In this document: one piece after another, positions 47,038-56,211 of the stretch
How the letters are laid out: each line of letters starts with the position of its first letter
Numbering within the stretch: position 1 is the stretch's first letter
Assembly: GCF_010668395.1 (NCBI RefSeq)
Contig: NZ_WUEY01000017.1
Coordinates: forward strand, 1 to 64,000
Direction of reading: 5' to 3'
Length of the DNA stretch: 64,000 nucleotides
From: Martinezella lusitana
Lineage (GTDB): Bacteria > Pseudomonadota > Alphaproteobacteria > Rhizobiales > Rhizobiaceae
Translations under genes and position numbers: made by a program
The notes under the pieces: generated by a model
Databases searched by the model: none
The model's input: the letters and a program-made list of their open reading frames with translations, nothing else
Told to the model about the DNA's origin: nothing

Positions 47038-49427
47038 GTGCGCTCGGCCTCCATTCCCTTGCCAAGACCGGGCTTTTCCTCAAGATCGGGGTCGTTCGCC
47101 GCAAGCTTGCGCTCGCCACCGGCGCGGATGCGGATCAACGCCAATATCGCCAGGCCTGTGATGGCGACGACGGCGATCTCGCCCAGCGTGTCCGTGCCGC
47201 GGAAATCGACGATGATGACATTCACCACATTGTCGCCATGCGCGATCAGCTTCGAATATTGATTGAAGAAAGCGGTCAGCGTCAGGTCGAACGGCGACTG
47301 GGTCGCCTTCAGCAGCAGGAGCGCAAAACCGATGCCGCAGGCGAGCGCCAGCACGGCATGGGCGATCCTCGTCAGCGGCGGACGACGATCGGACGGCGAA
47401 AGACGCAGGCGTGTCATCACCAGCGCCAGGATCACGACCGAAAGGGTCTCGACCATGAACTGGGTAAAGGACAGATCCGGGGCGCCGAACAACAGGAAGA
47501 TCAGAGCGACTGCAAAGCCCTGGATGCCAAGCGAAACGATCGCCGTCAGCCGGTCCCGGGCAAACACGACCGCGGCCACGCCGACGATGGCGATCAGGAA
47601 GATCGTCGCCTCATGCCATTGCAGGTTCGGCCATGCAGGCATGGCAGGCAGTTCGCCGTGGATCATCAGAGGGATCAGCAGCATAGCCGCCAGGCAGACG
47701 AAGGTGACGGTAACATAGATTTCCAGCCGGCCGGGCTGTAGCACACGCGATGCCGCGTGCGACAGCCGCACCAGGCCGGAGACGAAGCCATCGAAACCGC
47801 GATCCGGCCCCGGCCCGAGGGCGCGCAGGACGACGGACATCAGGAAGCGGGCGCGATCGAGCTGCCGGTAGACGACAATGCCGATCAGCACGGTCACCAG
47901 CGAAAGCGCCAGTGGCAAGCCGATATGCGGGACCAGCGAAACCGATATCTCCAGTCCCTTGCCGCCGACGGCGCTCGCCATCGGCGAGGAGAGATAGCCA
48001 TGCCACAGGCCCGAGAAAAAGGCCGACAGAATGCCGAGCAGAGCGAGCACCACCGGCCCGAGCCAGAGCAAGGGCGGCGCTTCGTGCGGATGACGCGGCG
48101 TCTCGGTCTGTGGCCCGCCAAAGGGCTTCAACGCCACGGCAAGGGCGATGGCGAACATCAGCGCATTGCCGGCCACGACGATGACCGTCAGGACGATCGC
48201 ACCCGGCGATGCCTGTGCCAGCGAGGCATAGATCTCTTCCTTGGCGAGAAATCCGAAGGCAGGCGGCAAGCCGCCCATCGAGACAGCGGCGACCAGCGCT
48301 GCCGCAAAGGTCAGCGGCATGGCGGAGCGCAGGCCGCCCAGCCGGGTGATGTCGCGCGTTCCCGTCTCGTGATCGACGATGCCGGCGACCATGAACAGCG
48401 CGCCCTTGAACAGCGAATGCGCCACCAGATAAAGGACGGCGGCTTCAACTGCGTAATCCGTGCCGAAGCCGGTCAGCAGCACGAGCAGGCCGAGAGAAGA
48501 AACCGTCGTGTAGGCGAGCTTCAGCTTCAAATCGGTCTGGCGGATCGCAAGCAGGGTTCCGACCAGCAGCGTCACGGCGCCAAAGACCGGCAGGATGGTG
48601 TGCCAGGCCACCGTACCGCCCATGGCCGGATTGAGCCGCATCAGCAGATAGACGCCAGCCTTCACCATGGTTGCCGAGTGGAGATAGGCCGATACCGGGG
48701 TCGGCGCTTCCATGGCGTTCGGCAGCCAGAAATGAAACGGAAACTGCGCCGACTTGGTGAACGCGCCACCAAGAACGAGGATCAGCGCGGCAAGATAGAG
48801 CGGGCTGGCGCGCAAGACATCGCCGGTCTTCAGGAGTTCGGACATCGAGCCGATGCCGGTGATCTGCCAGATCAGCAGCAGGCCCGCGAGCAGCAACAGC
48901 CCTCCTCCGCCGGTCACCAGCAGCGCCTGCAGTGCCGCACGTCGCGATGCCTCTCTTTGATGATCGAAGCCGATCAGGAGGAAGGAGGTGATCGAGGTCA
49001 GCTCCCAGAAGACGAAGAGCGTCAGAAAGCTGTCCGAAACGACAAGGCCCAGCATCGATCCCATGAAGAGGAAGATGAAGGAGAAGAAGCGGCCGAGATC
49101 GGGGTGCCCTTTCAGATAGCCGCCGGCATAGAGGACGATCAGCGTACCGATGCCGGTGATGAGCAGCGCAAAGGTCAGCGAAAGGCCGTCGAGCATCCAG
49201 GAGAAGCGCAAATCCAGGCTCGGCACCCAGTCGAAACCGCCATGCTCAAGCTGCCCGTCCGCGATGGCGGGAAGAAATCCAAAAAAATGGAGAAAGGCGA
49301 GAGCCGGAAGCAACGCCAAGGGCCAAGCCGCATTGTGACCCAGCCGCCGAACGGCGACAGGCGCGATCAGCGCGCCCAAAAAAGGCAGACATAGAGCCAG
49401 GAACGTCAGGCCCGCGACGGCGGCCAT
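47034..49427 (-). CDS. mrpA: Mrp-type antiporter subunit A (PhaA/MnhA)
   Basis: A 797-residue NuoL-like subunit. ATG 49427 is preceded by GGGGGG; the ORF extends 8 codons further without better signals. Conserved segments include FVFWELTSITSFLLIGFDHQ, ATMVKAGVYLLMRLNPAMGG and HSLFKGALFMVAGIVDHETG. The C-terminal part (from about 620) is the MbhD/MbhE-like extension, with FGAPDLSFTQFMVETLSVVI and ending in DFRGTDTLGEIAVVAITGLA. It is the first gene of mrpABCDEFG. The promoter lies in the 360-base divergent spacer upstream. Confidence 0.95.
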   Translation of the reverse strand: MAAVAGLTFLALCLPFLGALIAPVAVRRLGHNAAWPLALLPALAFLHFFGFLPAIADGQLEHGGFDWVPSLDLRFSWMLDGLSLTFALLITGIGTLIVLYAGGYLKGHPDLGRFFSFIFLFMGSMLGLVVSDSFLTLFVFWELTSITSFLLIGFDHQREASRRAALQALLVTGGGGLLLLAGLLLIWQITGIGSMSELLKTGDVLRASPLYLAALILVLGGAFTKSAQFPFHFWLPNAMEAPTPVSAYLHSATMVKAGVYLLMRLNPAMGGTVAWHTILPVFGAVTLLVGTLLAIRQTDLKLKLAYTTVSSLGLLVLLTGFGTDYAVEAAVLYLVAHSLFKGALFMVAGIVDHETGTRDITRLGGLRSAMPLTFAAALVAAVSMGGLPPAFGFLAKEEIYASLAQASPGAIVLTVIVVAGNALMFAIALAVALKPFGGPQTETPRHPHEAPPLLWLGPVVLALLGILSAFFSGLWHGYLSSPMASAVGGKGLEISVSLVPHIGLPLALSLVTVLIGIVVYRQLDRARFLMSVVLRALGPGPDRGFDGFVSGLVRLSHAASRVLQPGRLEIYVTVTFVCLAAMLLIPLMIHGELPAMPAWPNLQWHEATIFLIAIVGVAAVVFARDRLTAIVSLGIQGFAVALIFLLFGAPDLSFTQFMVETLSVVILALVMTRLRLSPSDRRPPLTRIAHAVLALACGIGFALLLLKATQSPFDLTLTAFFNQYSKLIAHGDNVVNVIIVDFRGTDTLGEIAVVAITGLAILALIRIRAGGERKLAANDPDLEEKPGLGKGMEAERT

Positions 49428-49787
49428 ATATCCCCCCTGCTGAACGATCACGCGGAATCCGGCAAGGCCGGAGCGGTGTCAAAGGGATAGGCGAAAGGGC
49501 ACACCGTCTCAAGGCCTGAACGAGGAAAACCGGTCGTAAACCACCGAAATCGGCACTCCATGGGTGTACTGTCAAGGGTTATGGGATATCGCCGGGCAGT
49601 TCAGACATCGGCCCGCCCTTCCGGACGTCATAAACGCATAGACGACATTGCCAATCCTGCATGGCTCGCAATGAAGCTGTAACGAATTCGAGCTAATTTG
49701 CGTTAGCCGTTCGAATAGTGTTGGAATTTTCGCTGAAAAATGCGCTATTCTTGATCGGTTTGCAGCTCCAGCCTCCCGGAAACCGCA
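49428..49787. other. Divergent spacer between mrpA and the hypothetical gene
   Basis: A 360-base region with no supported gene. It contains an imperfect dyad at 49686-49716 and must hold promoters for both divergent genes. Confidence 0.45.
49686..49716. promoter_or_regulatory. Imperfect dyad in the mrpA divergent spacer
   Basis: Outer arms ATTCGA (49686-49691) and TCGAAT (49711-49716) enclose inner arms GCTAA (49692-49696) and TTAGC (49703-49707) around a 6-base loop, with a 3-base CGT bulge on the right. It could be an operator or an mRNA hairpin. Confidence 0.3.
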
Positions 49788-50303
49788 ATGCTCGCCCGCC
49801 TGCTCGCCCTCCTGCTTCTTTCGCCGGCCTCGGCCCTCGCCGCGGACTGGTGGTCCTATGACGATGCAGGCCTCGGCTATGCGATCGAGCTGCCGTCGGA
49901 ATTCCACCTTGCCGCCCCTGCCGACGACGCCAACCGGCTCTCGCTGTGGCCGGCAGACCGGTCCGCCAGCCTGCAGGTTTTCGGCACGGTCGTCGCCAAT
50001 GGCGACTTCACGACCGAAGCAAACGGGCGCGTAGCCCTTGCCAGGGATGAAGGCTGGAAGATTTCCTACGCCAAATCGAATTCGCGCGGCATCAGCTTTT
50101 CCGGCACCAGACAGGGCCGCATCGTCTATGTGCGCGGCGTCGCGCTTTGCAACGGGGCCGCCGCCTTCTTCCAGATGGACTATTCGAAAGCGGATATGCA
50201 GCGCTATGACGCCATCGTCATGCGCCTGGTACGCAGCCTGCGCTCGACCAGGAAATGCACGCCGACGGCACAGATCGTCAAAAGTTTTCCGGCGACAGGC
50301 TGA
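49788..50303 (+). CDS. Exported hypothetical protein (171 aa)
   Basis: The signal peptide MLARLLALLLLSPASALA is followed by a mature domain of about 150 residues beginning ADWWSYDDAGLGYAIELPSE. It has two Cys (VALCNG and RKCTPT) that might pair. The pattern GYAIELPSEF...FTTEANGRVA resembles small periplasmic proteins with a PsbP-like/DUF1795 fold, but the match is too weak to name. Its last 26 bases overlap the convergent hemolysin III gene. Confidence 0.7.
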   Translation: MLARLLALLLLSPASALAADWWSYDDAGLGYAIELPSEFHLAAPADDANRLSLWPADRSASLQVFGTVVANGDFTTEANGRVALARDEGWKISYAKSNSRGISFSGTRQGRIVYVRGVALCNGAAAFFQMDYSKADMQRYDAIVMRLVRSLRSTRKCTPTAQIVKSFPATG

Positions 50304-50946
50304 AGCAGGTCAGCACGGCCGAATAATGCACTGCGGCGGCGGCGATGACGAAGCCGTGCCAGATCGCATTCTGGAAGCGCAGCTTTTCCCAGACATGAAA
50401 GATCACGCCGAGCGAATAGATGACGCCGCCGATGACGATGAGCAGCAGGGACGCGAACGGAATGTGGTCCGAGATCGGCTTGGCGACGAGGACGCCGCTC
50501 CAGCCCATCGCCAGATAGAGCAGGATCGCCAGCCGATCGTAACGCCCGGGAAAAAGGCACTTCAGGACGATGCCGAAGGCGGCAAAAACCCAGACGGCAA
50601 TCAGCACGCCAAGCAGCAACGGATCCTCGGCCCCTCGCTCGAGAAAGGGCGTGTAGGTGGCGGCGATCAGGACGTAAATGAAGGAGTGGTCGAAGCGCCG
50701 GAGAAACCATTTCGTCCGGGATACGGGCCAGAGATTGTAGGTGAAGGACATTCCGAGCGTCAGCACCAGGCCGACGCCGTAAATCCAGGCGGCGGCCATG
50801 CCGCCATAGGAACTCCAGACCGTCGCGTAAAAGATCAGCACGGTCGCGCCGATCAGCGCGAAGACCACACCGACGCCATTGACGATGCTATCGGCAATGA
50901 TCTCATATCGGTCGTAGGCCCACCGGATGCCTCTGTATTCGGTCAT
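50278..50946 (-). CDS. Hemolysin III family membrane protein (PAQR superfamily)
   Basis: A 222-residue seven-TM protein. ATG 50946 (MTEYRGIRWAYDRYEIIADS) is preferred over the longer frame. Family hallmarks are IVNGVGVVFALIGATVLIF, FRRFDHSFIYVLIAATYTPF and VWEKLRFQNAIWHGFVIAAA, whose His/Asp residues correspond to the putative metal site of PAQR proteins. Members are called hemolysin III or TrhA, but haemolytic activity is not generally shown. Three-prime overlap of 26 bases with the convergent gene. Confidence 0.88.
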   Translation of the reverse strand: MTEYRGIRWAYDRYEIIADSIVNGVGVVFALIGATVLIFYATVWSSYGGMAAAWIYGVGLVLTLGMSFTYNLWPVSRTKWFLRRFDHSFIYVLIAATYTPFLERGAEDPLLLGVLIAVWVFAAFGIVLKCLFPGRYDRLAILLYLAMGWSGVLVAKPISDHIPFASLLLIVIGGVIYSLGVIFHVWEKLRFQNAIWHGFVIAAAAVHYSAVLTCFSLSPENF

Positions 50947-51266
50947 TTCGCCCGGTTCCGTTTCCGTGTAAGTTCGATCCTTGCACCGGAACGGCAAGGA
51001 CGCAACTGCGCCAAACGCGCGCATCGATCAATCTTCGTGAACGGATGCGCCTCTCTCGCCCGTCAATGGAAAGCGAACGCTCAATCCGCAATTTATAGTC
51101 TTCTGTGAACAATCGAAATCCGCCATATGAATATGCAAGTACAGCGGGCCAGAGGATATCGAAAAGGCATATCAACCGGCGAAAACCCTCCCGCCCGCCT
51201 CTGGCGGCCACAGTGCCGCCAACGCCGGTTGCCTTTTTCAAGACTATCGAGGTTGGAACTGACCAT
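50947..51266. other. Divergent spacer upstream of the VOC protein
   Basis: A 320-base region. The frame of the VOC gene remains open upstream to 51105, but the encoded stretch is Arg/Pro-rich and unlike family N-termini. No dyad or terminator was found. Confidence 0.4.
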
Positions 51267-52133
51267 ATGACCGAAACCGCCCCCTCCTACGCACTGACCC
51301 GCCCGGCCTATGTCGGCCAATCGCATCTCGTCGTCACCGACCTGCCGCAGGTTTCGCGCTTCTATCAGGACATGCTGGGCCTGAAGGTGATCGAAAAGAC
51401 GGCAAGCGGCGAGGTTCTGGGCGTTGCCGGCCATCCGCTCCTGACGCTGACGACGGACCGGGCCGCGACGCGCGCGCCGAGCACGGCCGCCGGCCTGTTC
51501 CATACCGCCTTCCTGCTGCCGAGCCGCGCCGAACTCGCGCGCTGGCTTCGCCATGCCGCGCATAACAACGTGGTGCTCGACGGCGCATCGGATCATATCG
51601 TCAGCGAAGCCATTTATCTGTCGGACCCCGAGGGTAACGGCATCGAGATCTATGCCGACCGGCCACACGAGGAATGGACGTTCCACGATGACGGCACGGT
51701 CGAGATGGCCACGCTGCGGCTCGATCTGCAGAAGCTTTACGAGAGCGCCCCGGAAGATCGCTGGGACGGCTTGGCGGCAGGCTCGGCCATTGGCCACATC
51801 CATCTGCAGGTCGGCGATGTTGCCGAAGCCAACGCCTTCTATCGCGACGTGCTCGGCATGAAGGTCATGGCCGCGCGCTATCCCGGCGCGACCTTCCTTG
51901 CGACCGGCGGCTACCACCATCATCTCGGCGCCAACACCTGGAACAGCCGCGGCGCGGGCGTGCGCTCCGAGCACATGACCGGCCTTTCCGACTATACGCT
52001 GCGCTTCAACGACAAGGCCGCGCTCGACAAGGCCGTCGCCGCCCTGGAACAGCACGAGATCAAGACCGAGAAGCGCGACGGCGGCGTATCGTTGCGCGAC
52101 CCCTGGGGCATCGGGCTGAACCTCATCGCCTGA
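51267..52133 (+). CDS. VOC-family (glyoxalase/extradiol dioxygenase-like) protein, CatE-like
   Basis: A 288-residue protein with two tandem vicinal-oxygen-chelate modules. Module one has GQSHLVVTDL, HTAFLLPSR and DPEGNGIEIYADRP; module two has GHIHLQVGDV and GGYHHHLGANTW. Such two-module proteins of about 285 residues are annotated as catechol 2,3-dioxygenase CatE, but many are uncharacterised; the ring-cleavage substrate cannot be inferred here as no aromatic pathway genes are nearby. The His and Glu metal ligands appear present (H, H and E distributed across the modules). A terminator follows at 52168. Confidence 0.82.
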   Translation: MTETAPSYALTRPAYVGQSHLVVTDLPQVSRFYQDMLGLKVIEKTASGEVLGVAGHPLLTLTTDRAATRAPSTAAGLFHTAFLLPSRAELARWLRHAAHNNVVLDGASDHIVSEAIYLSDPEGNGIEIYADRPHEEWTFHDDGTVEMATLRLDLQKLYESAPEDRWDGLAAGSAIGHIHLQVGDVAEANAFYRDVLGMKVMAARYPGATFLATGGYHHHLGANTWNSRGAGVRSEHMTGLSDYTLRFNDKAALDKAVAALEQHEIKTEKRDGGVSLRDPWGIGLNLIA

Positions 52134-52167
52134 GCCCGATTCTCGCCGATTATCGGACCTAAAGAGA

Positions 52168-52194
52168 CCCGTTGCGGAACCGCAGCGGGCTTTT
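52168..52194 (+). terminator. Rho-independent terminator of the VOC gene
   Basis: CCCGTTGCGG (52168-52177) pairs with CCGCAGCGGG (52180-52189) with one G-T pair; TTTT follows after one base. Confidence 0.8.
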
Positions 52195-52240
52195 CGCGTT
52201 TGAGTAGCGAGGTAATTCTGCCTTCGGGGACGTTCTAGGC

Positions 52241-53410
52241 ATGGAATTCGATAAGACCGCTGCCGGCCGGCCGGATGCTGCAAGAGCGCAGGACGCTGGC
52301 GCAGGCTCCGCCAGAAACATGTCGCGTACGCTCGGCGACGAAGCGGAGAACCTCGACCTCTCCGATGAAGCCGGCCGAGCCAAGCTCGGCACGGCTTCCG
52401 CCTGGGCCACCATAGGCATCTTCCTCATACTGGCGCTCGCCGGCGTCTACATGATGTCCATCATCCTCATTCCTGTGACGCTCGCCATCGTCGTCGGCAT
52501 GATCCTCGGCCTTGCGGCGGAGAAGCTGAGCAAGCTCGGCGTGCCCCGCATCCTCAATGCCGTTCTCCTGTCGTCGGCCGTGGCGCTGGTGATCTTCCTT
52601 ATCATCAATGCGCTCGCCGGGCCGGTGGCCAAGCTCGCCCAGGAAGCGCCGGATTTCTTCCAGCGCACCTCGGATCGGCTGATGCCCTATCTCGATCGGT
52701 TCAAATGGCTGCACATTTCGCCCGAGACCCTTCAGGGCGGCTCGATGTCGGCCAGCACCCTGCTGGAAAACAGCGGCAATGTGCTGCATGTCGTATCCAA
52801 CAGCCTGACGCCGGCGATCGTGCAGATCCTGATCTTCTTTGCGGCGCTGCTGCTGTTTCTCGCCGGCCGGATCAGCTTGCGCAAGACGATCATCATGACC
52901 TTCTCCAGCCGGACATCGCGGCTGACGGCGATCCGCATCATCAATGCGGTGGAACGGGTGCTCGGCTTCTATTTCGCGACCGCATCGCTGATCTATGCCG
53001 GCATCGGCGTCGCGATGACGATCATCGCCTATGTCGGCGGCATGAGCGTGCCGCTGCTATGGGGCGTTTTCGCCTTCGTCGCCAGCTTCATTCCATTCCT
53101 TGGGGTCACGACGATGACGATCGCGCTGGCCATCGCCGGCATCATTACCCATTCCGACATCATCTTCGCCCTCGCGCCGGCGGCGGCATTCTTCGCCGTG
53201 CACATGGCGGTCGAAAACCTCGTCTTTCCCGCGATCATGGGCCGCCAGTGGGAGCTCAATCCCTTCGTCGTCTTCCTTGCCATCATCTTCTGGACATGGA
53301 TGTGGGGCGCCGTCGGCGCCATGCTGGCTCTGCCCTTGTCGCTGATCGTCATGGCCGTCGTCGACGAGCTTTTCATCGAGGAAAAGACCCAGCCGCAATT
53401 GCCGGGCTAG
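52241..53410 (+). CDS. AI-2E family transporter (PerM/YdiK-like)
   Basis: A 389-residue membrane protein of the AI-2 exporter superfamily. The N-terminal 45 residues are hydrophilic and unusual in length. TM helices begin near residue 50 (TIGIFLILALAGVYMMSIIL). The conserved C-terminal core includes GVFAFVASFIPFLGV and ENLVFPAIMGRQWELNP, the family signature, then WMWGAVGAMLALPL. Substrates are often unknown despite the AI-2 name. It converges with the polysaccharide deacetylase gene 27 bases away. Confidence 0.88.
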   Translation: MEFDKTAAGRPDAARAQDAGAGSARNMSRTLGDEAENLDLSDEAGRAKLGTASAWATIGIFLILALAGVYMMSIILIPVTLAIVVGMILGLAAEKLSKLGVPRILNAVLLSSAVALVIFLIINALAGPVAKLAQEAPDFFQRTSDRLMPYLDRFKWLHISPETLQGGSMSASTLLENSGNVLHVVSNSLTPAIVQILIFFAALLLFLAGRISLRKTIIMTFSSRTSRLTAIRIINAVERVLGFYFATASLIYAGIGVAMTIIAYVGGMSVPLLWGVFAFVASFIPFLGVTTMTIALAIAGIITHSDIIFALAPAAAFFAVHMAVENLVFPAIMGRQWELNPFVVFLAIIFWTWMWGAVGAMLALPLSLIVMAVVDELFIEEKTQPQLPG

Positions 53411-53437
53411 CCGTTCCGGTCACGCGGCTCCCGGCAG

Positions 53438-54229
53438 TCAGTTCGTCGTGCCGTCATCGCCCTTTTCGGGGATATCCTGCAGGCGGACGAACTCTACGCC
53501 CTTCGCCTTCAGCGCAAGGATGCTTGCCGCGACCCCCTCGCCCGCCGCATGCGTCGGCTGGTTGATATGGGAAATGATGACATCGCCGTCCTTGGCGGAG
53601 GCATATTGCTTCTCGACCATCTTGGCCGGCAGAAGCGAGCCGCTATCGCCGTTGATCGAATAGCCGGCGATCCGGTAGCCCATGCCCCGGATCTGGGCGA
53701 TGGCGGAAGGGCTGTACTTCGCGGTCGCACCGCGAAACCAGCGCGGCTGCGGAATGCCGGCGGCAACCATCGCATCGGCGCCGCCCTTGACTTCCTGGGC
53801 GACCGCCTGTGGCGAGCCGGCGGCGGGAATGCCGTAGACCTTGGTCGGAGCATCGACGGCCGGGATATGGTTCTGACCGTGGTTTTCCAGCTCGAAAAGA
53901 TCGGGATGGGCCAGGAAGACGGCAAGCGCATCGGGATTCGTGCGCAGCCAGCGCGCGGTGACGAAGATCGTCGCCGGAATGCGCTGATCGACAAGGGTGC
54001 CCAGGATGCGCGGATCGGTCTTGCCCATGCAGGCGTCGAAGGTAAGCGCTATACGGGGAGCTCCGGCGCCTGCCCGGTTGACATGAAGATGCGGCTCGAC
54101 GAGCTTGATCTTCGAAACGGGCGCCTTGGGCGGCAGCTGCGGCCAACCGGCCGGCGGTTGCTCCGGCTGCGCGGCAAAGGCGGCCTGTGCCGCAAGCAGG
54201 ATCAGGGATGTCAGCAAAAGACGTTTCAT
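53438..54229 (-). CDS. Polysaccharide deacetylase family protein, exported
   Basis: A 263-residue protein. ATG 54229 gives a signal peptide MKRLLLTSLILLAAQAAFA; the longer frame to 54322 is rejected. The NodB-homology domain shows motif 1 as IALTFDACMGKTD (TFDA in place of TFDD), motif 2 as ENHGQNHIP, and motif 3-like WFRGATAKYSP. The changed first motif keeps the first Asp but loses the second, so metal binding may differ. The C-terminus retains DGDVIISHINQPTHAAGEGV. Presumed to act on periplasmic or surface glycans. Confidence 0.85.
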   Translation of the reverse strand: MKRLLLTSLILLAAQAAFAAQPEQPPAGWPQLPPKAPVSKIKLVEPHLHVNRAGAGAPRIALTFDACMGKTDPRILGTLVDQRIPATIFVTARWLRTNPDALAVFLAHPDLFELENHGQNHIPAVDAPTKVYGIPAAGSPQAVAQEVKGGADAMVAAGIPQPRWFRGATAKYSPSAIAQIRGMGYRIAGYSINGDSGSLLPAKMVEKQYASAKDGDVIISHINQPTHAAGEGVAASILALKAKGVEFVRLQDIPEKGDDGTTN

Positions 54230-54493
54230 CGGGCGGCCACCGGGTGGATCAAGCAATTGGAATCTGGCGGACGGAACGCACCATTGCCGTCCGGCCTCAG
54301 CGCCCGCATCATCCGGCAACACGCCGGAAATATGGCGAACCGGCCGATATCGTGTCTATTTCACATCATAAGTGCGCAAGGCACGAAAGCCGCCAAGTCC
54401 GGGCTTCAACCTGACCGCGTCTATGCTACGATTGATATGAGGTTGCCGTAGCACTATCTGCGTATTTTTCCGTGCTCCCAAAGAGAGACATGC

Positions 54494-55405
54494 ATGAGTC
54501 GCGATCCCTATGAAGTTTTAGGCGTGAAGCGGGACGCCCCGCAAAAAGACATTCAAAGCGCCTATCGCAAGCTTGCCAAGAAGCTGCACCCCGATCTCAA
54601 CCCCGGCGACAAGCAGGCCGAGGAGAAATTCAAGGAGGTCTCCTCGGCTTACGGCATCCTCGGCGACGAGGAAAAGCGTGGGCGGTTCGATCGTGGCGAG
54701 ATCGACAGCAGCGGTGCCGAGCAGGCGCCGCGCAACTACTACCGTGATTACGCGGCGCAGGAGGGCCAGCATGGCCCTTACCAGAATGCGGGCGGCTTTG
54801 CCGATTTCGGCGACGCCGACGACATATTTTCCAGTTTCTTCTCGCGGCGCAGCCGAGGCCAATCCCAGATGCAGGGTCAAGACCGTCACTATTCGATGGA
54901 GGTCGACTTTCTGGACGCCATCAACGGCGCAAAGAAGCAGATCAGCCTGCCGGACGGACCGGCGCTCGACGTCCAGATTCCGCCGGGAACGCGCGACGGG
55001 CAGACGCTTCGCCTCAAGGGCAAGGGTGAGCCGGGCTTCGGCGGCGGCGCTGCCGGCGATGCGCTGATTGCCGTCCATGTGCGCCCGCACCGCTTCTATA
55101 CCCGCGATGGCGACGACATCCGGATGGAACTGCCGATCTCGCTGACGGAAGCGGTGCTCGGCGGCAAGATCCGCGTCCCCACCCCTTCGGGCGCGGTTAC
55201 CGTCACGCTGCAGCCGAACTCCAATACGGGCAAAGTATTGCGGCTGAAGGGCAAGGGCGCCCCTGTGCGCGGCAAGGAGAACGGCGATGCCTACGTCTCC
55301 CTGAAGATCGTCCTGCCGGATACGCCGGATCCCGATCTGACGCGCTTCGTTTCCGATTGGGAGGCAGGCAAGGCGCAAGATCCCAGAAAGACCATGGGAG
55401 GATAA
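54494..55405 (+). CDS. cbpA: DnaJ-class co-chaperone, CbpA-like
   Basis: A 303-residue J-domain protein. The J domain (1-65) carries HPD at residues 32-34 (KLHPDLNPGD). A Gly/Phe-containing linker follows, with no zinc-finger cysteines, then two beta-sandwich substrate-binding domains (MEVDFLDAINGAKKQISLPD and RVPTPSGAVTVTLQPNS) and a C-terminal dimerisation part ending DPRKTMGG. Absence of zinc fingers makes this a class B/CbpA-type protein. It stimulates the DnaK ATPase. The next gene, its modulator CbpM, starts 3 bases after. Confidence 0.9.
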   Translation: MSRDPYEVLGVKRDAPQKDIQSAYRKLAKKLHPDLNPGDKQAEEKFKEVSSAYGILGDEEKRGRFDRGEIDSSGAEQAPRNYYRDYAAQEGQHGPYQNAGGFADFGDADDIFSSFFSRRSRGQSQMQGQDRHYSMEVDFLDAINGAKKQISLPDGPALDVQIPPGTRDGQTLRLKGKGEPGFGGGAAGDALIAVHVRPHRFYTRDGDDIRMELPISLTEAVLGGKIRVPTPSGAVTVTLQPNSNTGKVLRLKGKGAPVRGKENGDAYVSLKIVLPDTPDPDLTRFVSDWEAGKAQDPRKTMGG

Positions 55406-55408
55406 GCG

Positions 55409-55741
55409 ATGAACGAGAGCGAGTTCCGACTGCACCTCCGGATCGAGACCACGGTGCTGGAAATCTGGATATCACAGGGCTGGGTCGTGCCCGAAGTCAC
55501 GGATGAGGGCCGCAGTTTCCGTGAGGCCGACATCGCGCGCGGCCGGCTCATCCTCGACCTCAGCAAGGCGATGGGCGTCAACGAGCCGGGCGTCGATGTC
55601 GTCATGGATCTGGTGGACCAGCTTCACAGCCTCAGAGCGACGCTACGCGACCTGGCGGACGCGGTCCGCCGGCAACCGCCCGACGTGCAGGAGCACATCC
55701 TGTCAGAGCTGACCCGCGTGGAATCGCTCAAATGGCGGTAG
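55409..55741 (+). CDS. cbpM: Chaperone modulator CbpM family protein
   Basis: A 110-residue protein with GGGAGGA 6 bases before ATG 55409. A MerR-like beginning (LEIWISQGWVVPEVTDEGRS FREADIARGRL) matches CbpM, which binds the J domain of CbpA and blocks its co-chaperone activity. The C-terminal half is helical (VMDLVDQLHSLRATLRDLAD). Placement directly after the CbpA-like gene supports the assignment. Confidence 0.85.
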   Translation: MNESEFRLHLRIETTVLEIWISQGWVVPEVTDEGRSFREADIARGRLILDLSKAMGVNEPGVDVVMDLVDQLHSLRATLRDLADAVRRQPPDVQEHILSELTRVESLKWR

Positions 55742-55763
55742 CGCTTGAGCGCACCGGCCTCTG

Positions 55764-55791
55764 GCGATCACAAGACGCACTGTGATCGCCG
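55764..55791. terminator. Perfect hairpin between cbpM and the DUF930 gene
   Basis: Ten-base perfect arms GGCGATCACA (55764-55773) and TGTGATCGCC (55782-55791) surround an 8-base loop, in the convergent gap. The T-run on the plus side is only TTT, so strength is uncertain. Confidence 0.6.
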
Positions 55792-55821
55792 CGGTTTCCT
55801 TCCGGAGCAAATCCGGAGCGC

Positions 55822-56211
55822 TTAGTCGTAGAGATAATGTTCCTGCCAGGCACCGCGCGGCACCTTGTCGCCGATCTGATAGCTCAGTTCCCGTACATGG
55901 ATATGCTGCGGGCCGGTGATGCATTTGTACGAGAGATGATACCAGTCCCCCTTGCTGCGAAAGACCGCGCCGGGCGCATCCATGGCATCCGGCTTCATAT
56001 CCGGGTCGCCGAACGTATAGGCGATGACCTTATCCGGCCTGAAGCCAGTCTTGTCCGTGCCGATGCGCTTCATGGCCTCGGCATCGCATGCCTGCTCCAT
56101 CCGTTCCGACGGATCGAGCTTTTCCAGTTGCTTCTTCATGGCCGGATCGACGGCGAAGGCGGAGGTGGCGACGCAAGCCAATGGAATAATGATGGCAAAG
56201 AGTTTCAGCAT
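55822..56211 (-). CDS. DUF930 family exported protein
   Basis: A 129-residue protein. ATG 56211 gives the signal peptide MLKLFAIIIPLACVATSAFA, whereas the longer frame starts outside a coding context. Mature DPAMKKQLEKLDPSERMEQA and the pattern DKVIAYTFGDPDMKPD, WYHLSYKCIT match DUF930. It contains paired Cys (EQACDAEA and YKCITG). The function is unknown. Confidence 0.8.
   Translation of the reverse strand: MLKLFAIIIPLACVATSAFAVDPAMKKQLEKLDPSERMEQACDAEAMKRIGTDKTGFRPDKVIAYTFGDPDMKPDAMDAPGAVFRSKGDWYHLSYKCITGPQHIHVRELSYQIGDKVPRGAWQEHYLYD

Noticed and set aside
51105..51266. Upstream extension of the VOC reading frame
   Set aside because: The added residues are Arg/Pro-rich and unlike VOC N-termini; ATG 51267 gives a family-like start.
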